Origin: Sipunculus nudus
Lineage: Eukaryota > Annelida > Sipuncula > Golfingiida > Sipunculidae
NCBI GenBank assembly: GCA_026874595.1
Contig: CM049320.1
Span: 44,094,714-44,158,713 of the forward strand
DNA: 64,000 bases
Direction of reading: 5' to 3'
Under the pieces are notes generated by a model. It saw only the letters and a program-made list of their open reading frames with translations, had not been told where the DNA came from and searched no databases. A program made the translations under genes and the position numbers. Below are positions 12,118 through 23,998 of this stretch, one piece after another. The stretch's first letter is position 1. Each line of letters starts with the position of its first letter.

Positions 12118-13795
12118 GATCCATCACCATCTAGTGATACAGTGTAACGTCATCACTGTCTAATGAAACAGTAGATAATGTCATCACTGTCTGATTACAC
12201 AGTATATAACATCATCACTGCCTGATAACACAGTAGATAATGTCATCACTGTCTGAAAACACAGTAGATAACGTCATCACTGTCTGATAACACAGTAGAT
12301 AATGTCATCACTGTCTGAAAACACAGTAGATAACGTCATCACTGTCTGATAACACAGTAGATAATGTCATCACTGTCTGAAAACACGGTAGATAAAGTCA
12401 TCACTGCCTGATAACACAGTAGATAATGTCATCACTGTCTGATAGTACAGCAGATAACAACATCACTGTCTGACAACACAGAAGATAACATCATCACTGC
12501 CTGAAACCACAGTAGATAATGTCATCACTGACTGATGACACAGTGGATAATGTCATTATGGTCTGATTACACAGTAGTTAACGTCATTACTGTCTGATGA
12601 CAAAGTAGATAAAATCACAGTCTGGTGACACAGTAGATAACGTCATCACAGTCTGGTGACACAGTGGGTAACGTCATCACTCTAATGACAGTAGGTAACG
12701 TCATCACTGTCTTGTTACACAGTGGATAACTTCATCACTCTAATGACACAGTAGATAACATTATCACTGTCAGGAGACACAGTAGATAACATCACTGTCT
12801 GGTGACACAGTGGATAACATCACTGTCTGGTGACACAGTTGATAATGTCATCACTGTCTGATGACACAGTGGATGTCATCACTGTCTGATGACAAAGTGG
12901 ACGTCATCACTGTCTGATGACACAGTGGATAAAGTCATTACTGTCTGATGCCCCATGGATTACATCATCACTGTCTGAACACACAGTGGATACATCACTG
13001 TCTGATGACACAGTGGATAACATCATTACTGTCTGGTGACATAGTGGGTAATGTCATCACTGTCTGATGACACAGTAGATAACGTCATCACTGTCTGATG
13101 ACACAGTGGATAACGTCATCACTCTAATGACACAGTAGATAACATCATCACTGTCTGGAGACACAGTAGATAACATCACTGTCTGGTGACACAGTAGATA
13201 ACGTCATCACTGTCTGTTGACACAGTGCATAACGTCATCACTCTAATGACACAGTAGATAATGTCATCCCTGTCTGGTGACACACTGGATAATGTCATCA
13301 CTGTCTGATGACACAGTGGATAACATCATTACTGTCTGATGACACAGTGGATAACTTCATTACTGTTAGGTGACACAGTGGATAACGTCATCACTCTAAT
13401 GACAGTAGTTAACGTCATCACTGTCTGGAGACACAGTAGATAACATCACTGTCTGGTGACACATTGGATAACGTCATCACTCTAATGACACAGTAGATAA
13501 CATCATAACTGTCTGGTGACACAGTAGATAACGTAATCACTGTCTGACGACACAGTGGAAGTCATCACTGTCTGATGACACAGTGGATAAAGTCATTACT
13601 GTCTGATGACACAGTGGGTAATGTCATTACTCTGATGACACAGTGGGTAACATCAATACTTTGATGACACAGTAGATAACATCATCTCTGTCTCGTTACA
13701 CAGTCATCACTGTCTGGTGACACAGTGGATTAAGTCATTACTGTCTAGCGACATAGTGGGTAATGTCATCAATGTCTGGTAACACAGTAGGTGAC
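12118..13795. repeat. 31-bp minisatellite (about 54 units)
   Basis: Tandem units of the form CAGTRGATAACGTCATCACT followed by GTCTGRTGACA. Many units are shortened by loss of GTCTGG or CAGTGGATAA parts. It lies downstream of the SLC25A11 stop codon. Frames in it are not coding. Confidence 0.95.
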
Positions 13796-14374
13796 ATTGA
13801 GTCTCACGCAGGTCTTAATCGAATCTACATCACCAGGTTTTTATATTCTCATATCTCTTTTTTAGAAGTTTACAAAGTTATTTGGAATATGCAAGTTAGA
13901 TTCAGTTTGAATGATGAGTTGAAATATACTTTCTATTTTTTTATTACTGATTAAATGATAACACTGGTTGGAGCATTCCATTTGACATTTTCTGTGGAAT
14001 TGTCTGTGTAAAAAAAGTTCTCTAGTTCTGCTGGTAATATCAGCAGGCTTAAGTATCTAAGATAAATGACAAATCTGTTGACTGAGCAAAGAACAAGAGC
14101 TATTGTTGTCACTCAATAAGTAAAAGTTTTAATTCTTGTTTTCTGAAGAGTGTACGACAATCACTTCACATTCACCAACATTTACATTAATGAGTCTTGC
14201 AGCAGTGCTGATTTCCGCTTAGTAACATTCAAGATGACCTGGCTCTTTCTCTTATCTATGACTAAACCAGTCTCCCAAGAACAAATTTTCCTAACTGCTG
14301 CTCACAAGATCATCAAACACCTACACAGCAAATCACAGTGCTACATCAATGATGTGTTGAGTGTTTGTGAGTGA
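13796..14374 (-). other. probable SLC25A11 3' UTR and flank
   Basis: Unique-looking AT-rich sequence between the stop codon and the 31-bp minisatellite. Small frames here have no recognisable product. The true 3' end is unknown. Confidence 0.4.
13940..13945 (-). other. possible polyadenylation signal of SLC25A11
   Basis: AATAAA on the minus strand, 430 nt beyond the stop codon, with AT-rich flanks and just before the large 31-bp minisatellite (ending at 13795). It is one of several AT-rich hexamers downstream, so the call is weak. Confidence 0.25.
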
Positions 14375-14551
14375 CTATAGACCACCCTTGATGTTATCTT
14401 TTCCTAGTACCACCTTGGCATACCACTTATTCATTTGTTCAAGGAAGATGAAGGTCAGGACAGTGTGTGGTCCAAGCCGGGCGTAATATGGAGTGAAACC
14501 TTTCCACAAACTGAAGAAGCCTTCCTTCCTTATGGTCTTGAAGAGCACATC
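14375..14551 (-). CDS. SLC25A11: SLC25A11 terminal coding exon I (h56, helix 6, stop)
   Basis: A 177-nt terminal exon, acceptor AATTTCAG, stop codon TAG at 14375-14377. It starts DVLFKTIRKEGFFSLWKGFT, then PYYARLGPHTVLTFIFLEQM and a short tail ending NIKGGL. This covers helix h56 (K-E-G...L-W-K-G) and transmembrane helix 6, including the R-L-G-P-H stretch with the arginine known to be substrate-critical in this carrier. With exons A-H it gives 288 residues. The tail after MNK is a little longer than the vertebrate one. Confidence 0.95.
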   Translation of the reverse strand, partial: DVLFKTIRKEGFFSLWKGFTPYYARLGPHTVLTFIFLEQMNKWYAKVVLGKDNIKGGL

Positions 14552-14735
14552 CTGAAATTGAGCAGAAGAAACCTTGTACATTAATCTCCTCATGACAAGA
14601 TTTAATCAACAGAGTTATCTATCACCTAGACAGCCTACACATGAAGAATCCAGCAGAATAACTCACACTCATGGTGCTTCTGACCAGGTATCAATGTATA
14701 TCAGTCACATATCATTCCTCCTGACCAGGTATCAA
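14552..14735. repeat. 41-bp repeat cluster, left half
   Basis: Units containing CTGACCAGGTATCAATGTAT and CAGTCACATATCATTCCTC. The cluster is cut at 14735 by an RC2 element and resumes at 17748. Confidence 0.75.
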
Positions 14736-17700
14736 ACTAGAGATTTCTTGGCACCTCAGGTGCCATAGTTTCCCCAGACAATTAACCGCCCCCTTCCCCC
14801 CCTTTAAGAATAGGCCACCCATCTTCAGCAGCATATACCGGCACTTAGCAAGCTACTATGGTGTCTTCCATCTATCAACTTGAGAAACAATATTTTTCAC
14901 CAAATATGGGGGCCAATATGATGAATCACTCTTGAGAAAAGGGATTAATTTATATGATAAAAATGGTGAGGGAGGTGGCGCCACCTGGCTGGTTGACAAG
15001 AAAACACTCCAAGATGGATGTACATGCCTCACTGGAGACCAACACATTGAACGACTCCTCAGATATGAGTAATTTTCACCTAAAACAACTTAACGGATGG
15101 ACAACACACGAACAAAAATGGCAGATGGCGCCAGTAGTTTGAGTACAAGGATGGAGGAGGCCAAGATCTATGGACATGCACAGTTTCAGACCAATATGGC
15201 ACACTACTCCTAAGAAAAGAGCATTAATTTATTCTACAGGAACGGGAAGGTAGGTGGCCCCACCTGTCTGGTTTAAGAGCACTGAACTCCTCGGCCAAAT
15301 TCAGATTCTAATCTCGGATGTATCAAGGGCACAGCCATGGAAGTAGTTTGGCGAAGGTCAAAGCAAAGTCATGGGTTGATTAAAAACAAACCAACATTTA
15401 AAGAGACATGCTATACATGTAATTGATATTATTGATTACTAGCTGATAAACCCGGTATACCAGGCCTTTTACCCAGGTTTGGGAGATATATTAACTGAAA
15501 TGTGGAATGATGGCTCATTTTTTATTCTAAATGTTAAAAGAAAATGTAGGTTTTGAGTGACCACAATGCACACAATCTGGTCATTGCCGAAGGCAGTTTG
15601 GATGTGCTTGCTCTAACCTCCGTGCAAGTCAGTAAAAACGGAAAAATCACTCAAAATTATATGTAAATTGAAAATTATTTATTCTGATATCAGCTCTGTC
15701 ACTGCAGGGATGATAACCTTTAAAATGAGGTATCGCACAGTGTCAAACAATGTGCAGTTTCAGAGAACACTGCAAACAAAGATGGACCGAATTCCTTTTA
15801 TAAGTATTAGATTTTGACGGAATATATGGCAAGAGACTCGTAGATTACATGCACTTCACATATTTTTTGCACTGCGGTAGTTTCGCCCAGTTTTTCTGCA
15901 TGAGGATAAAGATGTCGGCTTGTACGGTTTCTGGGGTGAACATTACTCTCATGCTGTTTCAATCTTCGGACTGTCGCCATGACATACCTGGAGATGTCGT
16001 GCAACAAGATGAAATACCTTATTACAGCGCTTATAAAAAGTGCTTTAACAATGTTTCTAAATGTTCAACTGTTCTTGTTTAATCAAAGCTTGGGGATTAA
16101 GTTTATGAGGAATTATTTGATTATAAACTGTGGTTGTTGTTCACCGTACTTCCTGCACAGAAAATACCCATGTTGTGGGGATATCCTAGGGCCATAGATA
16201 CATCCAAGCCTAATATTGAGTATTTCGCGAGATGAGGCGAGATGTTCCGATTGGTTTATGAGAAAAATTTCCAAGATGGATTGACATGCAAAATTTCAGA
16301 CCAATATCTTGAACCACTCAGGAGATATGAGCAAATTTTCACCCATAGCACATGTACAGATGGACCCCTAGGCAAATTGATTGCAGAAGGCCCCACTAGT
16401 CTTGAGTACAAGATGGAGGAGTCCGAGATCTATGGATATCCACAATTTCAGGCCAATAGGGCAAATCACTCCTGAGAAAAGGGCATTAATTTATTCAAGA
16501 AAAACGGGAAGGAAGTTGGCGCCACCTGTCTGGTTTATGAGAAAACTTTCCAAGATTGATGGACATGCCAAATATCAGACCAATACCTTGAACCACTCCT
16601 GACATATGAGTATTTTTCACCAAAAGCACATGTACAGATGGACACCACGCAAAACAATTGCAGATGGCCCCACCAGTCTTGAGTACAAGAAGGAAGCCCC
16701 AAAATCTATGGATTTGGACAATTTCAGGCCAATAGGGCTATTCACTCCTCAAAAACAGGCATTAATTTATTCTACAAGAACGGGAAGGAAGGTGGTGCCA
16801 CCTGTCTGGTTTACAAGAAAACTTTCCAAGATGGATGGACATGCCAAATATCAGACCAATACCTTTAACCACTCTGGAGATATGAGCAATTTTCACCAAA
16901 AGCAAACATACGGATGGACGACACACAAAATCAATTGCAGATGGCGCCACCAGTCTCAAATGTAAGATGGAGGTATCCAAGATCAATGGACATGCACAAA
17001 TTCAGCCCAATCTGTCCATTAGTGTTTGGCTTAAAATGCTCACAGTACTGTCAAGTGGCAATGATGGGATATTAAAAGGCACGAAAAAAAGAAAAGGACA
17101 GAAGGTGGCCCCACCTGTCTTCTGTAGAGGCAAAGGTATCCAAGATGGTCAATTTGATTTTTTGACCAATTCATGCATCCCTTATTGAGATATTTATGAT
17201 TTTTTGTGATTTTCACCATATATGGCAATTCAAGATTAAGGCCACTCTCAAAGGAAAGGTCATGACCCCAATTTAAATATACAGCATTTCATAACCCATG
17301 TCTATGGTATATTCATAATATGAAAGAAATAAGCTTATTAGTTTTTGACTTAAAATTTTCACAGTACAGTTAAGTGGCAATCACTGGGGTATTAAACGGC
17401 ACAAAAACAAGAAAAGAATAACAGTTCCCGGTACATGACAACACTATCCAAGATCTTTTGTCAAGTTGATTGTTGGATCAATCCATGCCAGATTTCTTGA
17501 GATATTTAAGATTTTGTGTGTTTTCCCCACCCCCCTATAATGGACTTATTCACTGTCAATGTCTGTCCTATTAAAATGTTATGACCCCATTTTAAATAGG
17601 CTTCGTCCTCTCACCCATATCTATGCACATGTCAAGTTTGGTAAGATCTGGGAAATATTTTCTGAGTTATTGCATCCAAACGAAATCTGCTAGCGGCGGC

Positions 17701-17747
17701 GCGACCATGCTTAAACCATAGTATCCCGACTTTGTCTGGGGATACAA
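14736..17747 (+). mobile_element. RC2 element, full length
   Basis: About 3.0 kb. It starts ACTAGAGATTTCTTGGCACC with the 6-bp-arm palindrome GGCACC-TCA-GGTGCC (14750-14764), then ATAGTTTCCCCAGAC. It ends GGCGGCGCG, then a hairpin (GTATCCCGAC-TTT-GTCTGGGGATAC) and AA. Core units of about 300 bp carry the GGTGGCGCCACC palindrome and AAGATGGATGGACATGC-like text (15000, 16270, 16550, 16830). The interrupted 41-bp repeat reads straight across (ATCAA + TGAATACC), giving an A/T target with no duplication. Confidence 0.8.
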
Positions 17748-17875
17748 TGAATACCAGTCACGTACCATTCCTTCTGACCAGGTGTCAATGTACATCAGTC
17801 ACCAACCGTTTCTCTTGACCAGGTATCAAATGTTAATCATTCACCTACCATTCCTCCCGACCAGCTATAAAATAT
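17748..17875. repeat. 41-bp repeat cluster, right half
   Basis: Three further units (CAGTCACGTACCATTCCTTC, CTGACCAGGTGTCAATGTAC and variants), the other side of the cluster interrupted by RC2. It ends 160 bp from exon H. Confidence 0.75.
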
Positions 17876-18035
17876 AACTGTTTAAGAAACTAAAAACTTT
17901 ATTTCATTCATTATGCTTATAGTTTCATTATTCCATTTCAAACAAGCTTCATGTAATTCAAACATTACATAACTTCTGTTAGTCTGATCTTTCATCCAAG
18001 AATTATATTTGAATGATAATTAAACCTGTATTTAC

Positions 18036-18087
18036 CAAAGCTCCTTTGTACTCCGGTACTCCATCAATGGTCTTCATGTTCTGGATT
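18036..18087 (-). CDS. SLC25A11: SLC25A11 coding exon H (matrix loop 3)
   Basis: A 52-nt exon, too short for a simple open-frame scan. Acceptor CATTGTAG, donor GTAAAT. It encodes IQNMKTIDGVPEYKGAL, the third matrix loop right after the K-T-R of exon G. It continues the split arginine codon (AG|A) and ends at a codon boundary for exon I. It was identified by similarity to the oxoglutarate carrier and by exact phase fit on both sides. Confidence 0.93.
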
Positions 18088-18485
18088 CTACAATGACAGA
18101 GAGAAAAGCTTCTTGAGACTTCTATGAACGACTGCACAACGCTGGTGTGTAGGTATATCATAGCCAGTTGCAGTCACATAAAGGAGATGTCTGAAACTCT
18201 CATTAAAGGTATGTCAGTGGCCATGCCAAAAAATATCCATGGTATTTGCTTGTAACCTGTTACATCAGAACACAGTTTGTATAACAGCACTCAAAATAAC
18301 CGGTATTCAATCGCAATTTGCAATGCAAAATAGACCCAGTACAAACCAATTTCACTTTCATATCGCTCTCAATCAATTAAAATGCATATCTGGCCTTTTG
18401 AGGTGAATGATTTCTGGTACCCCTGCCTGGTGAAATGCAGTGTTAACAGAACAGTAAACATGTACATCAGAAATGCAAGTGCATA

Positions 18486-19838
18486 ACTAGACATTTCTTG
18501 GCACCGCTGGTGCCATAGTATCGCCAGACAAATGAGGTTTTGGTCAAGACCACTCTCAAAGGAAAATGATCCAGTTGTGACTCTGTGGTACACCCAGTGC
18601 ACTAATTTATTTATCACTGACCATCATATCTATTTATAGAATCTGACCATGGCCCAGAACTGCTGATGTTTGGGCAAAACATGATGCAACACCATGTGCA
18701 GACCACTAGCTGAAGCAATCCCCCAGGTTCACTGGAGATTTTCATGATTGTTGGTGATTTTTACCATATATGGCAATATTTAAAGTCAAGTCCACTCTCA
18801 TATGCAAGGTCAGGACCCAAATGTAAATATATCTCATCCCATAATCCAAATCTATGTATATGCATAATATAAAAGAAATCTGTCCATTAGTTTTTGACAT
18901 ATAATGCTCACGGTGCTGTCAAGTGGCCCTTTTTAAGATATTCATGATTTTATGTTTTTTCACCAAATATGGGAATATTCAAGGTCAAGGTCACTCTCAT
19001 AGTCACTGTCATGACCCCAAATCAATAAACTGCATTCCAAAATATCCAACTTTTGAAAAAAAAATTAAATTAAAAAAAAAAAAATTTAAATTAAATTAAA
19101 TTTTAAAATTAAATTTAAAATTAAATATACCTCATTCCATAAACCATATCTATATACATGCATAACATGAAAGAAATCTGTCCATTACTGTTTGACTTAT
19201 AATGCTCACAATATATACTGTCAAGTGGCAATGATGGGGTATTCAAAGGCGCAAAAAACAAGAAAAGGACAACAGGTGGTGCCACCTATCTTCTGCAAAA
19301 GACAAAACTATCCAAGATCTTCCGTCAACTTGATTTTTGGACCAATCCATGCATCCCTTTTTAAGATATTCATGATTTTATGTGATTTTCACCATATATG
19401 GTAATATTCAAGGTCAAAGCCACTCTCAAAGGAAAGGTCATGACCCCAATTTTATTTTACATCATCCCATAACCCATACCTATGTACATGCATAATATTA
19501 AAGAAATCTGTCAATCAGTTTTTGACTTGTGATGCTAAAAGTACTGTCAAGTGGCAATGATGGGGGTATTAAACGGCACAAAAACAAGAAAAGTATACTA
19601 GGTGGCACCACCAGTTTCCGGTACATGACATCACTATCCAAGATCTTTGTCCAACTTGATTTTTGGATAAATCCATGAAAGATTTCTTGAGATATTTAAG
19701 AATTTGTGTGATTTTCCCCAAAAATGGATCTATTCAAGGTCAAGGTTATTGTGTCCAAAAGAAATCTCTGCGGCGGCGGCGGCGGCGGCGCAACCGTGCC
19801 TAAACCATAGTATCTCCAGACTACGTCTGGCGATACAA
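18486..19838 (+). mobile_element. RC2 element, shorter copy
   Basis: 1.35 kb. It starts ACTAGACATTTCTTGGCACC with the palindrome GGCACC-GCT-GGTGCC, then ATAGTATCGCCAGAC. It ends with a GGC tract (19770-19789) and the hairpin GTATCTCCAGAC-TAC-GTCTGGCGATAC (19810-19836), then AA. The flanks GCATA and TAATG join as an A/T target. An A/T-rich stretch lies at 19050-19130. Confidence 0.8.
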
Positions 19839-21042
19839 TAATGTATTCTTAAGTCCCTATCCTATTATCTGATCTGCTTTTCCGGGCATTACATTTTGTC
19901 ATGGTGATGATAGATATATAAATTAGAAAAACCTGCCCACAGGAATGGGAAATCCCAATGAAAAGTCCCGCTCATGTGTCAACAAAACACGTTTGTTTCA
20001 TTTTATATTTGGAAGGTTATCAGTTATATTATTATACAAATTTATATTAAAAAAACTGGCCATATGAATAAACCTCTCAAATAAACTTGTCATGTTTCTA
20101 TAAAACATGCAGACAAAGTGACGCAGATGCAATGTTACAGAATGTAGTACACATTTGAGGCATTGAGTTCATTTATTACCGTCCTTCCTAATTATACCTC
20201 TTCACTTGCAAAGGAAATCACAAACAGCACTCATTCCTACAATTCTGGCACTCGCATACGACACAATATAAAATTGTCTGCAAATTCTTGTGAGATCCAG
20301 AACAAGGCTTACAGGCCTAATGCGAACCTGTGCAATGGGATATACATCAGTTATAATGCTTCCATGATAACATGCTTGACCATTATTGGAAAAGTACTTG
20401 ATAACTTTTCAAATACGTGAATGTTTGACATTTACATGTTCAAAGCATGTACTAAAACATTTTAAACCAAAGTACAGGATTTTAAGCCTGTAATAAAACA
20501 CAAAATCTGTTCAGAGATACCTTGTTGTGCATGTTTCAATGGTATCGAGGCAAGGAATGAATGGAGTACGGGTATGTTATTTGACATAAACCTCGCATAT
20601 GCTAATATCCGGTAAAAAAAAGGTGTAGTAAACTCCAGATCCTCCTTTAAAAAAAATATTTTTTTCCTCCCTACCTGATGACTTTTTTTGGACCAATGTT
20701 AGCCCCAACACAGAAATTTTTAAGGATAGCCTAACTAAAGAAACATGCCTTTTTACCTGAATCTCCCATGAAGATAAACATATCATCAAGCCTGATTTGT
20801 CCACTGATACTTTAAACTGGTGATAATGATAATTTTCTCGAAGCACCCACGATGTACCAGTTTGTTTTATAGACCCTAATACACAATCTAGTTATCTTTA
20901 TTGTTACAACAGTTATACAGTCAATCATACATGCAAATATATATAATATTTACAATCTTCATTTAATTTTGAATATCTATTACTTGTAAAGGTATGTTTT
21001 GCCCACAATCAAATAAAAAAAATAAAAATATATATATATATA
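19839..21042. other. intron sequence with an RC3 5'-end fragment
   Basis: Mostly unassigned AT-rich intron. At 20303-20440 it holds the 5' end of the RC3 family (CAAGGCTTACAGGCCTAATG then CGAACCTGTGCAATGGG), truncated. Confidence 0.55.
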
Positions 21043-21217
21043 CAGTGAAACTTTGTTGTGTCGTTTAAGTTGAATACCCTGCTTATGTCGAAGTTACAGA
21101 CTCGGTATTCTGTATAACTCTAGTTAAATTATTACCAAATAAAACCTGCTTGTGTCAAACCTCGGATGTTTTGAAGTTTTCTGAGGGTTCCTTTGACTTT
21201 GACACAACGAGGTTTCA

Positions 21218-21220
<3 letters not shown>
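21043..21220. mobile_element. pogo/Tigger-like MITE flanked by (TA)n
   Basis: 178 bp with 20-bp terminal inverted repeats, CAGTGAAACTTTGTTGTGTC on the left and its near reverse complement GACACAACGAGGTTTCACTG on the right (18/20). It is flanked by TA on both sides, as expected for Tc1/mariner-superfamily elements. It lies within a TA microsatellite. Confidence 0.75.
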
Positions 21221-21297
<77 letters not shown>

Positions 21298-21303
21298 GTA
21301 TAT
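21221..21303. repeat. (TA)n microsatellite with (TATG) tail
   Basis: About 64 bp of uninterrupted TA then GTATGTATG. It is next to the MITE and likely unstable. Confidence 0.95.
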
Positions 21304-21863
21304 GTATATTATTTTAAAACCAAATAGTGTGCATGACAACATTTCAAATCTTTATTTAAATCAAATCTTATAAATACAAAAAAAATTGCTTATAAAAATT
21401 CTGTAATTGCTGATCTAAATTTAATTTTAATTAGCAGTTCTGCTACACATGATTTTCTTAACAATTTGAGCACTGTATAACCTGTTGCATCAGAAAACAT
21501 TTTTTTTAACCAGCTTCATCAGAACAGAGTTTGTATAACCTGCTTAATCAGAATATATATGTAAATGAGATATTTTATTTCAAGTTTTGATCCCCAGGCA
21601 AATATTTTGTTTTCTATTGTCAAACACTCTGAAGACTTTAATGTGCTTGAAATTATGTTTTTGTAAGGCTTCCATGATATAGGCAACCATAACCTAGTTT
21701 TTAGATTTATCTCACCAGAATTGCACAGAAGATCAATCTAGGACTGAAGGTTACATATGTAGCCCTGAAGGTCAGACAGAAGGATGACAGACAAAGACTG
21801 ATTGCAATAGTTAAGCATGACTGGGAGTCAGCTCAGCGGAAAATAATTTCTAATTGTTCTCAC

Positions 21864-21963
21864 CTGGTTTTCACGATGTCCACAGGCATGGAGGCTGCTG
21901 TTGTAATCAGTCCACTGATCATACTGGCCACAAAGTGACAAAGTACATTATCACTGAAGTAAC
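21864..21963 (-). CDS. SLC25A11: SLC25A11 coding exon G (helix 5, third carrier motif)
   Basis: A 100-nt exon, acceptor TGTTTTATCAG, donor GTGAGA. It encodes a segment beginning GYFSDNVLCHFVASMISGL and ending ASMPVDIVKTR, i.e. transmembrane helix 5 with the third carrier signature (P-V-D-I-V-K). The acceptor and the first part of the exon are present three times in tandem at 69-bp spacing (acceptor edges 21963, 22032, 22101), and the reading frame stays open through all three. Use of an upstream acceptor would add 23 or 46 residues. I take the innermost acceptor as normal because it gives the family's length and sequence. Confidence 0.93.
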
Positions 21964-22103
21964 CTGATAAAACAACAAAATCACTGATCATACTGGCCAC
22001 AAAGTGACAAAGTACATTATGACTGAAGTAACCTGATAAAACAACAAAAATACTGATTATACTAGCCACAAAGTGATAAAGTACATTATGACTGAAGTTA
22101 TCT
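21895..22103 (-). repeat. three 69-bp tandem copies of the exon G 3' splice site
   Basis: Each unit holds a polypyrimidine tract, AG, and about 45 nt of exon G coding sequence. Acceptor edges are at 21963, 22032 and 22101. The two inner acceptors are identical (TTGTTTTATCAG|GTTAC). The outermost reads TTTCAG|ATAAC because an RC1 element has replaced its upstream part. 69 is a multiple of three and no stop interrupts the frame. Confidence 0.92.
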
Positions 22104-22107
22104 GAAA

Positions 22108-23614
22108 CAAGTGGCCCATGGGCCATGACACTCAGCTAATTTAGACTGGGTGCTCATTTTTTTATTAATGTTATATATTGTCTGTGAGAATAGCCTATGG
22201 CTAAAGTTACAGTGTTAAAAAAAATGGACAGAAAATAAAAATTTCAGGATTCATAGGAGACCTGCCCAGGACCCCCTGGATTTCACAATAGAGGGTTCCA
22301 AGGAAAATGGATACAATTTGTACCCTGTCTGTCTGGGTGCTCAAAATCATGTTTCTGGTCAATAGCTGGTAGAATTTAGGTCACCATGATCCAATTTCAG
22401 GTTTTCAAGGAGAATTGCCAAGGATTTCCCTGAATGTGATGTTAGAAGATTCTAGGGCTAATGGATACAATTTGTGCCTTGTTTGTCTGGGTGCTCAAAA
22501 CCATTTTTTCAGCCCATAGGTCACCATGACCTAATTTCAGGTTTCCAAGGACTCTTGACTAAGACCTCCCTGATTTTTATATTAAAAGATTCTAGGCCTA
22601 ATGGATACAATTTGTGCCCTGTCTGACTGTCTGGGTGCTTATATGACATCTTTTCTGATAGGTTGCATAATATAGGTCATATATTTTCAGTTTTCCAAGG
22701 ACATTGGCCAAGGACGTCTCAGAATGTTACATTAAATGATTCTGGGCCTAACAGAAACAATGTGTTCCCTGACTAAATATCTGGGTCCTTTATGACTTCT
22801 TTTCCTAAAGGTTGCAAAATTTAGGTCATGGTGACCTAATTTCAGTTTTCCAATTACATTTGCCAAGGACGGCTCAGAATATTACATTAGAAGATTCTAG
22901 GCTTAACAAATACAATGCGTGCCCTGCCTGACTTTCTGGATGCTCAAAATCCTGTTTGGCCTGTAGGTCACAAAAGGTAGGTCACCATGACCTAATTTCA
23001 GGTTTCCAAGGAGATTTGCCTAGGGCCTCCCAGGATGCATTAGAAGATTCTAGGTCTAACAGATACGATTTGTGCCCATCTTACATTCAGGGTGCTCAAA
23101 ATCAGGTTTATGTCTCGTAGGTCACAAAATGTAGGTCACCATGAACTCATTTCAGGTTTCCAAGGAGATTTGCCTAGAGCCTACCAGGAAATTCTGTAAG
23201 AAGATTCTAGGCCTTACAGATACGATTTGTCACCATCTGACATTCAGGGTGTTCATACAACATCTTTTTCCTATAGGTTGCAGAATATAGGTCGCAGTGA
23301 CCTAGTTTCAGGTTTCCAAGGATATTTACCTAGGATTTCCCAAAATGTCAGCTTAGAGGTTTCTAGTAGATACAATTTGTGCCACGTCTGACTGTCTGGG
23401 TGCTCAAAATCATGTTTTCGGCCTGTAAGTCACAAAATATAGGTCACCATGACCTAATTTCATGTTTCCAAGGAGATTTGCCCAGGACCTCCCTGGATGT
23501 ACAGTTAGAAGTTTCTAGGTGTAATGGTTACGATTTGTGCCCTGTTAACCGACGGACGGCCGGACAGCCAGACAGACAGACGGACGATGGACAAAGGGTG
23601 ATCGCTATAGCTCA
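22108..23614 (+). mobile_element. RC1 element, 3' end truncated
   Basis: Starts CAAGTGGCCCATGGGCCATG (palindrome GGCCCATGGGCC, 22113-22124) and CACTCAGCTAA. The interior is about eight core units of 150-240 bp with GACCTAATTTCAGGTTTCCA and GATACAATTTGTGCC. A GACGGACGG tract (23550-23587) and CGCTATAGCTCA follow, after which the last 30 bp are missing. Confidence 0.8.
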
Positions 23615-23998
23615 TGCATATTAGCATGGATGTTTGCATGTGTATGTAGGTGGCACCACCTGCCACAAAATCCAGAAAGTTATCAAAGTTGTATACAATG
23701 GTAACATTTTAGGCAGATAAGTCAAACCACTGCCGAGATCTGAGTGATTTCATCCCACGGCAGACAAACAGATGGACTTAGTGCAAAAATGATTGCAGGT
23801 GGCGCCACCAGTTTTGTGTATGATAAAGAGCTATGTGAAATATATATACATGCAAAATTTCAGGAGGATACATCAAACCAGTTTTGAGATATAAGCCTGG
23901 ATGTGTGCAGCCTGAACATGAATGAAGGTTGCGCCACCTGCCGCATAATCGAGAAAGCTATCCAAGATGTATTTACAAAAATTAATAAATTAAGAAAA
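23615..23998 (+). mobile_element. RC2-like core fragment
   Basis: Contains the GGTGGC.CCACC palindrome twice (about 23649 and 23798) and a third weak copy at 23930, with TATCCAAGATGTAT text as in RC2 cores. No ends are seen. Confidence 0.55.

Noticed and set aside
12118-13795. Possible CRISPR-like array (regular 31-bp repeats)
   Set aside because: There are no unique spacers; units abut directly. This is a eukaryotic minisatellite.
21124-21342. Frame with a long YIYIYI run
   Set aside because: Translation of the TA microsatellite.
21864-22126. Treating the whole 88-codon frame as the normal exon
   Set aside because: The extra 46 residues repeat the same segment and have no counterpart in the carrier family. 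Kept as a possible splice variant only.
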